From contig CACFAY010000006.1 in NCBI GenBank assembly GCA_902564345.1, forward strand, positions 1 through 49,109: a DNA stretch of 49,109 nucleotides. Reading direction: 5' to 3'. Under the pieces are notes generated by a model that was not told the origin of the DNA, did not search any database, and was given only the letters and a program-made list of their open reading frames with translations. This DNA comes from an uncultured SAR324 cluster bacterium (lineage in GTDB: Bacteria; SAR324; NAC60-12). The stretch's first letter is position 1; each line of letters starts with the position of its first letter. The position numbers and the translations under genes are program-made. This document shows, in pieces, positions 44,026 to 49,109 of the stretch.

Positions 44026-45747
44026 TCATGACAACCCAGTTATTCTCCCCTCGGAGTCAATGTCAATTCTTTGTACTGCGGATTGTTTTGGCATTCCCGG
44101 CATTAGCATCATTTTCCCAGTGAGAACAACAATAAATCCTGCTCCATTAGAAACTTTCACATCCCTGACCTGTAAGCGCCAGCCAGTTGGAGCATTTCGT
44201 TTTTTTGGATCATCTGAAAGAGATGCCTGGGTTTTGGCCATGCAAATTGGCCAGTTGGCCAGCCCGTTTTCTTGTAAACGGATTATTGAAGCATCTGCTT
44301 CTTCTGTATAGTCAACCCCATCTGCTCGGTATATTTCCCGTGCAACGGTTTGAATTTTATCCTTTATAGTGTCAGTATCGTCATAATAATAATTAGGTGC
44401 ACCAGGACTTTCATCAACAACACGTTTTATTTTTTTTGCCAAGTCCATACCACCTTCACTCCCTTTTGCGACTACTTCGCTGAGAGAACATTCTACACCT
44501 ATTTCCTCGCAATAATGTCGAACTGTATCGAGTTCTGCAGGCGTGTCGGAAGGGAATCTATTAATTGCCACAATTACAGGTAGTCCGTATTTTTGAACAT
44601 TTTCTGCGTGAGTTCTTAAATTTTCACAGCCTGTTTTAAGTGCCTCAAGATTTTCTGTATTCAAATTATCTTTCTCAACACCTCCGTGATATTTAAGCGC
44701 CCTCACTGTTGCAACCAATACACAAGCATTTGGGTTTAGACCAGCCTGGCGGCACTTTATGTTTACAAATTTTTCTGCACCTAGATCTGCTGCAAAACCA
44801 GCTTCTGTAACAACGTATGGTGCTAGTTTAAGAGACAATCTTGTAGCTCTTACGCTGTTTGAACCGTGGGCTATATTTCCAAATGGACCACAATGAACAA
44901 AAACTGGTGTATGCTCACAGGTTTGAACAAGATTTGGCTTCAACACGTCTTTCAGAATTACGCACATTGATCCTATACAGTCTAACTCGCGTGCAAAAAC
45001 AGGTTCCCCGGAATTGTTGTAGGCAACTACTATTCTACCAAGCCGTTCTCGTAAATCATCCATGTCTAGAGCAAGTGCTACAATTGTCATAATTTCCGAT
45101 GCCGCTACAATATCAAATCCGGTTTTGTGAGGAAAACCATCAAACTTTGATCCTAGTCCAATTTCTCCGTTACGAAGCTGTCTGTCACATAAATCAATTG
45201 TACGTCTCCAGGTTACTTTTTCATAGTCAATTTTTAATGGATTATCAAAATGCATGGAATTATCTAGCACAGCAGACAAAAGATTGTGGGCAGCAGCTAT
45301 TGCATGTAAGTCACCTGTAAAATGCATGTTGATGTCTTCCATTGGAAGAACCTGGGAATAACCTCCGCCAGCGGCACCTCCTTTTATCCCAAATGTTGGC
45401 CCCATACTTGGTTCACGCAGAGCCAATGCGTGCTTGATTCCGAGCTTTCCAAATGCCTGAGCCAAACCTATAGAAGTGCAGGTCTTTCCCTCTCCAGCTG
45501 GTGTAGGTGTGATTGCTGTAACTAAAATTAATTTCCCGTCTGGATTATCTTTAACTTGTTCCCAGACACTGTTTTCAATTTTTGCTTTAAATTTTCCATA
45601 CAGTTCAAGTCCATCAATTTCAATATTTAGCATTGAAGCAATTTCTGGAATTTTTTTCATTGATGCATTCTGAGAAATTTCAATATCAGAAGGAATACTT
45701 GGCATCTTTGGATATTGGGATTCTAAATCTGATTCGGAAGGTTTCAT
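44026..45747 (-). CDS. fhs: Formate-tetrahydrofolate ligase
   Basis: A 573-residue Fhs with the usual N-terminal ILVTAITPTPAGEGKTCTSIGL P-loop, REPSMGPTFGIKGGAAGGGYSQV, NMHFTGDLHAI and FGNIAHGSNSV. It joins formate to THF with ATP, or runs in reverse to release formate and conserve ATP when C1 units from methylglycines are in excess. About 15 extra N-terminal residues are present compared with typical family members. It lies 50 bases upstream of folB. Confidence 0.96.
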   Translation of the reverse strand: MKPSESDLESQYPKMPSIPSDIEISQNASMKKIPEIASMLNIEIDGLELYGKFKAKIENSVWEQVKDNPDGKLILVTAITPTPAGEGKTCTSIGLAQAFGKLGIKHALALREPSMGPTFGIKGGAAGGGYSQVLPMEDINMHFTGDLHAIAAAHNLLSAVLDNSMHFDNPLKIDYEKVTWRRTIDLCDRQLRNGEIGLGSKFDGFPHKTGFDIVAASEIMTIVALALDMDDLRERLGRIVVAYNNSGEPVFARELDCIGSMCVILKDVLKPNLVQTCEHTPVFVHCGPFGNIAHGSNSVRATRLSLKLAPYVVTEAGFAADLGAEKFVNIKCRQAGLNPNACVLVATVRALKYHGGVEKDNLNTENLEALKTGCENLRTHAENVQKYGLPVIVAINRFPSDTPAELDTVRHYCEEIGVECSLSEVVAKGSEGGMDLAKKIKRVVDESPGAPNYYYDDTDTIKDKIQTVAREIYRADGVDYTEEADASIIRLQENGLANWPICMAKTQASLSDDPKKRNAPTGWRLQVRDVKVSNGAGFIVVLTGKMMLMPGMPKQSAVQRIDIDSEGRITGLS

Positions 45748-45813
45748 TTGATTAAAATGTTTTTGGTTAAATTATTGTTATTTAATCTTACTGGTATAAC
45801 TAATCGATTAGGT

Positions 45814-46683
45814 TTAGTGAACTGGCATTTTTTTACCAATGGCAACGATGGTAACTACCAATACTGCAAATATTATTGTTTGTAAGTTTACTGTCTCGTT
45901 GATTAAAAAAGCAGAGGCAAGTAGAGTTACAAAAGGTTGCATTAACTGTGTCTGGCTTACTCGGGCGATCCCACCTAAGGCCAGACCTTTGTTCCAAAGG
46001 AAAAAACCAAATAACTGACTGACTAAAGCCAAATATAAAAAACTTAGAAGAACATTTAGCGGAAGATTGCTGAAATCCTCTTCTGGTGCTTTCATCCATG
46101 CAGGAAAAATTATAAATGGGAATGAAATCACAAGTGCCCAACAAATTACCTGCCAACCTCCTAATTCCCTTGAGAGTTTACCTCCAAGTGCATATCCCAA
46201 TCCAGCACTTAAAATTGCTCCAATTAGTAACAAGTCTCCCAATTGGAAAGAACCAAATCCCTGCAAAAGCGAATATGTAACAACTACTATACTTCCAATC
46301 AGGCTAAAAATCCAGAAACCTACCGAAGGCTTTTCCTTGGAAACTATAACTGCTGAAGCTGCAGTTGCTAATGGTAAAACTCCTAGAACTACGCCTCCAT
46401 GTGATGCTGGTACTGTTTCCATTGCCCATGCTGTTAAGATAGGGAATCCTAAAACAACCCCTAATGCAACAACTGATAGTTGCATTAACTGATGCCTATT
46501 TGGTTTAGATTGTTTTGTAGCAATCAAAATAAATGCGGCTACAGCTGAAGCAATTACCGCTCGACCCAATCCTATGAATATAGGATCAAAATAAGGTACC
46601 ACAAATTTTGTGGCTGGAAGTGTTAACCCAAATGCGACAACTCCTAAAAAGCCAAGGATCATTCCTTTTGGTTCATTACTCAT
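45814..46683 (-). CDS. EamA-family (DMT superfamily) transporter
   Basis: A 289-residue protein with ten predicted helices in two EamA repeats. GMILGFLGVVAFGLTLPATKFVV and the AIVIASAVAAFILIATKQ-like stretch lie in the first repeat; ALVSQLFGFFLWNKGLALGGIARVSQTQLMQPFVTLL marks the second. Members export metabolites, often amino acids. The substrate is unknown. Being between sdaA and fhs in the same direction, export of an amino acid such as serine or glycine is an inference only. Confidence 0.85.
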   Translation of the reverse strand: MSNEPKGMILGFLGVVAFGLTLPATKFVVPYFDPIFIGLGRAVIASAVAAFILIATKQSKPNRHQLMQLSVVALGVVLGFPILTAWAMETVPASHGGVVLGVLPLATAASAVIVSKEKPSVGFWIFSLIGSIVVVTYSLLQGFGSFQLGDLLLIGAILSAGLGYALGGKLSRELGGWQVICWALVISFPFIIFPAWMKAPEEDFSNLPLNVLLSFLYLALVSQLFGFFLWNKGLALGGIARVSQTQLMQPFVTLLASAFLINETVNLQTIIFAVLVVTIVAIGKKMPVH

Positions 46684-46706
46684 TTTTCTGGGATTTTACT
46701 TTAGGA

Positions 46707-48077
46707 TTAGCACTCAGGCAAATTAACTGCAAGACCGCCTAATGAGGTTTCCTTGTAATGTTGGAGCATATCCTTCCCTGTTTTATGCATTGTAGCAATA
46801 ACTCTATCCAGCGAAATAATATGATTCCCATCCCCTCTCTTGGCAAGCCTTGCGGCATTAATTGCCTTTATTGCACCCATTGTGTTTCGTTCAATGCAGG
46901 GAATCTGAACCAAACCTCCTACAGGGTCACAGGTTAGTCCAAGATTATGTTCCATGCCAATTTCTGCGGCATTGGCAATTTGACTAAGTGTACAGTCCAT
47001 AATTGCAGCGAGGCCACCTGCTGCCATAGAACACGCAACTCCAACTTCTCCTTGACACCCAACTTCTGCTGCGGATATAGAAGCACCCTCTTTGAATAAA
47101 ATTCCTATTGCTCCTGCTGTTAGTAAAAAATTTATAATTTTGTCTTCATCGAAATCTGTTCTGAAACGACTGCAATAATGCATTACAGCTGGAATTACTC
47201 CGCCTCCTCCATTAGTTGGGGCTGTAACCATACGACCACCAGCAGCGTTTTCTTCATTGACTGCTATAGCAAATAAACTTACCCAGTCCATAACCTCTGA
47301 AGGTGATGAGTCTGGTTTTTCTATTAATTCTTTGTATAATAATGGAGCGCGTCGGCGTACATTCAATCCCCCCGGAAGTAGGTTTTCTTTAGAGGCCATT
47401 CCTCTTTTTGTACATTCCTGCATTACACTCCAAATATTTAACAATCCTTCCCTAATTTCAGATTCAGTGCGCCAGGTCTGCTCATTTTTCCACATTAATT
47501 CCTGACAGTTCATTCCTGTTCTTTCACAGTGTGTAAAAAGTTCTTCCCAAGTATTAAAAGGGAATGGAGTTTGAATTGTTTTAATTTCAACTTCATTTTG
47601 GATCTCATCACTGTTCAGAATAAATCCTCCTCCAATTGAATAAAATTCTTGTTCGTGAAGAACATTGCGGTCAGTATCAAAAACTGTGAAACGCATTCCA
47701 TTTGAATGATGAGGCAAAAATTCATCATGATTGAAGATTAAGGAGTTTTTCTCTTCAAAAGGAATACAGTGCTCATTCATCAGGTTAAGTGTCTTATTTC
47801 TATTTATTAGATCAAGACGGACAGGAATTTGTTCTGTATCAATTGAAGAAGGCTCATTCCCCTCTAATCCCATCAAAACAGCTCTATCAGTCCCATGACC
47901 CTTCCCAGTAAGAGCAAGTGACCCATATAACTCAATCTTAAGTGAAGCAATTTTTTTAAGAGGTAACTTTTCCATGTAGTTAAACAAAAATTGTTTTGCC
48001 GCGAACATTGGGCCTACAGTATGAGAACTTGAGGGGCCTATCCCTATTTTGAAAAGGTCAAATACACTAATATTCAT
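46707..48077 (-). CDS. sdaA: L-serine dehydratase, iron-sulfur dependent, single chain
   Basis: A 456-residue enzyme with the N-terminal SDH beta domain (SVFDLFKIGIGPSSSHTVGPM) and C-terminal SDH alpha domain (GGRMVTAPTNGGGGVIPAV, GCQGEVGVACSMAAGGLAAI, HNLGLTCDPVGGLVQIPC). The cysteines of these last blocks bind the catalytic [4Fe-4S] cluster. It converts L-serine to pyruvate and ammonia. In glycine betaine degradation clusters of other bacteria a serine dehydratase accompanies sarcosine oxidase, carrying the glycine and C1 products into pyruvate; the same logic applies here. Confidence 0.95.
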   Translation of the reverse strand: MNISVFDLFKIGIGPSSSHTVGPMFAAKQFLFNYMEKLPLKKIASLKIELYGSLALTGKGHGTDRAVLMGLEGNEPSSIDTEQIPVRLDLINRNKTLNLMNEHCIPFEEKNSLIFNHDEFLPHHSNGMRFTVFDTDRNVLHEQEFYSIGGGFILNSDEIQNEVEIKTIQTPFPFNTWEELFTHCERTGMNCQELMWKNEQTWRTESEIREGLLNIWSVMQECTKRGMASKENLLPGGLNVRRRAPLLYKELIEKPDSSPSEVMDWVSLFAIAVNEENAAGGRMVTAPTNGGGGVIPAVMHYCSRFRTDFDEDKIINFLLTAGAIGILFKEGASISAAEVGCQGEVGVACSMAAGGLAAIMDCTLSQIANAAEIGMEHNLGLTCDPVGGLVQIPCIERNTMGAIKAINAARLAKRGDGNHIISLDRVIATMHKTGKDMLQHYKETSLGGLAVNLPEC

Positions 48078-48100
48078 TTTCTATATTTATCTTAAATATA

Positions 48101-49006
48101 CTATGTACGTTTTACTCGAAGACGTCTTTTTTGTCTTCTTCCACCTGTTTCACTTAAAGAGACTGGCTGTCTGAATCTTTTTATCCATCTTACACAGTTA
48201 GGATCATTCCCCATCATTACATCAGCTCCCATTACTGCCTGCATAACTGAGTCGTGTATAGGGTTTGTTATTGCAGAGGTAAGACCGGAGGCAATAGCCA
48301 TTGTTAGGAAGGCGCTGTTAATTCCATTACGATTTGGTAATCCAAAACTAACGTTAGATGCACCACAAGTAGTGTTTACTTTTAATTCTTCCTGTAAACG
48401 CCTTACTAGCCTTATGACCTGCATTCCTGCTGAGTTTAGTGCTCCGATTGGCATAACTAGTGGGTCCACAACTATGTCTGAGCTAGAAATACCGAAATCT
48501 TTAGCACGATTAACTATTTTTTTTGCTACTTCAAAGCGTATGTCTGGGTCCTCTGATATACCCGTTTCATCATTGGAAATTGCAACAACCGCACAACCAT
48601 ATTTTTTGACGAGAGGCAAAACTGATTCAAGTCTTTCTTCTTCACCAGTTACAGAATTCAATAAGGCCTTACCTTGATAAACTTCCAATCCTGCTTGAAG
48701 GGCCGCAACGATTGATGAGTCAATAGAAAGAGGCAGGTCTGTAATTTTTTGAACTAGTTTAATTGTGTCAGCAAGAATTTTTGGTTCATCTGCAAGAGGA
48801 ATTCCGGCATTAACATCTAGCATATGTGCTCCTGCAGCTACTTGAGCATGAGTATCCTGCTCCACTCTACTAAAATCACCTTTTGCCATTTCCTCTGATA
48901 GCAATTTTCTACCGGTTGGATTTATTCTTTCGCCAATTATTACGAAAGGCTGATCAAATCCTATAATAACCTCTTTTGTTGCGGAACTAATTACGGTTTT
49001 AGTCAT
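48101..49006 (-). CDS. Methyltetrahydrofolate:corrinoid methyltransferase (MeTr, pterin-binding family)
   Basis: A 301-residue TIM-barrel protein of the pterin-binding family, without the homocysteine or cobalamin domains of MetH. Key stretches are FVIIGERINPTGRK, AAGAHMLDVNAG, DLPLSIDSS, KALLNSVTGEEER and CGASNVSFGLPNR. It transfers a methyl group between THF and a corrinoid protein. A basic C-terminal tail (GGRRQKRRLRVKRT) is unusual. No corrinoid protein or MttB-like partner is visible; it may lie beyond the right edge. The gene is 23 bases upstream of sdaA. Confidence 0.85.
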   Translation of the reverse strand: MTKTVISSATKEVIIGFDQPFVIIGERINPTGRKLLSEEMAKGDFSRVEQDTHAQVAAGAHMLDVNAGIPLADEPKILADTIKLVQKITDLPLSIDSSIVAALQAGLEVYQGKALLNSVTGEEERLESVLPLVKKYGCAVVAISNDETGISEDPDIRFEVAKKIVNRAKDFGISSSDIVVDPLVMPIGALNSAGMQVIRLVRRLQEELKVNTTCGASNVSFGLPNRNGINSAFLTMAIASGLTSAITNPIHDSVMQAVMGADVMMGNDPNCVRWIKRFRQPVSLSETGGRRQKRRLRVKRT

Positions 49007-49024
49007 TTAAGTTATATAATATTT

Positions 49025-49108
49025 TCAAGTTTGTTTGATATTAAGGCCTTTGTTTTTAACAATTTCTTTCAAGATATGATTAGTGTACTTTTGCTCCAGT
49101 TCTTCAGC
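49025..49108 (-). CDS. C-terminal end of an unidentified protein, cut by the window edge
   Basis: An open frame entering from the right edge ends at TGA (49027-49025). The 27 visible residues are charged and helical (AEELEQKYTNHILKEIVKNK then GLNIKQT). It ends 18 bases before the MeTr ATG on the same strand, so it is probably part of the same operon. The family cannot be recognised from so little. Confidence 0.45.
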   Translation of the reverse strand, partial: AEELEQKYTNHILKEIVKNKGLNIKQT

Positions 49109-49109
49109 T

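Noticed and set aside
1-49109. tRNA, rRNA, CRISPR, insertion sequence, riboswitch (glycine, THF, cobalamin, TPP, Moco)
   Set aside because: I scanned the intergenic regions by eye for T-loop sequences, spaced direct repeats, transposase motifs and conserved riboswitch cores and saw none; a covariance-model search would settle it.

Overview
The window is AT-rich bacterial DNA (by eye about 38-40% G+C in genes, much less between them). It is densely packed with catabolic and transport genes. The gene content (LIV and TTT solute-binding transporters, tetrameric sarcosine oxidase, dimethylglycine dehydrogenase, aerobic benzoyl-CoA epoxidation, a sulfoacetate-type operon) fits a marine heterotrophic proteobacterium-like organism, either an AT-rich alphaproteobacterium or a SAR324-type lineage. 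That placement is inferred from gene content; no rRNA or other strong phylogenetic marker is present. I found no tRNA, rRNA, CRISPR array, insertion sequence or phage gene. I also found no recognisable DNA-binding regulator in the 49 kb.

Region 1 (1-3143, minus strand): a branched-chain/aromatic-type ABC uptake system (permease cut by the window edge, binding protein with a good sigma-70 promoter), then an unusual zinc-ribbon/membrane/HExxH protein.

Region 2 (3641-17360): a locus for small organic acids and aldehydes. On the plus strand: a GabD-type NAD(P) aldehyde dehydrogenase, a MoaD/ThiS-like sulfur carrier and a Mo/W aldehyde:ferredoxin oxidoreductase. On the minus strand: a TauE-type anion exporter, a SauS-like CoA-acylating aldehyde dehydrogenase and a SauT-like acyl-CoA ligase. 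Divergent from these, on the plus strand: a complete tripartite tricarboxylate-type (TTT) transporter, an MFS carrier and an orphan succinyl-CoA synthetase alpha subunit. The most economical reading is uptake of a sulfonated or dicarboxylic acid (best guess sulfoacetate), activation to the CoA thioester, reduction to the aldehyde, and sulfite export. The desulfonating enzyme Xsc is not in the window.

Region 3 (17461-20742, minus strand): housekeeping and small unknown genes, including the tRNA methylthiotransferase MtaB, an EEP-family phosphohydrolase and a small lipoprotein.

Region 4 (20954-31110): the aerobic benzoyl-CoA (box) pathway: BoxC, BoxB and benzoate-CoA ligase, with no BoxA reductase beside them. 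Then AlkB, a DUF1643 protein, pterin-4a-carbinolamine dehydratase, a Mo-bisMGD oxidoreductase, a methyltransferase, and a LysE-type exporter gene broken by one in-frame stop codon.

Region 5 (31175-49109, minus strand): a methylated-glycine and one-carbon block. Genes for dimethylglycine dehydrogenase, EtfA/EtfB and all four subunits of heterotetrameric sarcosine oxidase (in a permuted order with a GNAT gene inserted) lie with a second FAD amine oxidase-like protein, formate-THF ligase, dihydroneopterin aldolase, L-serine dehydratase and a methyl-THF methyltransferase. Together they can take dimethylglycine or sarcosine to glycine plus folate-bound C1 units, and serine to pyruvate. SHMT and FolD must lie elsewhere.
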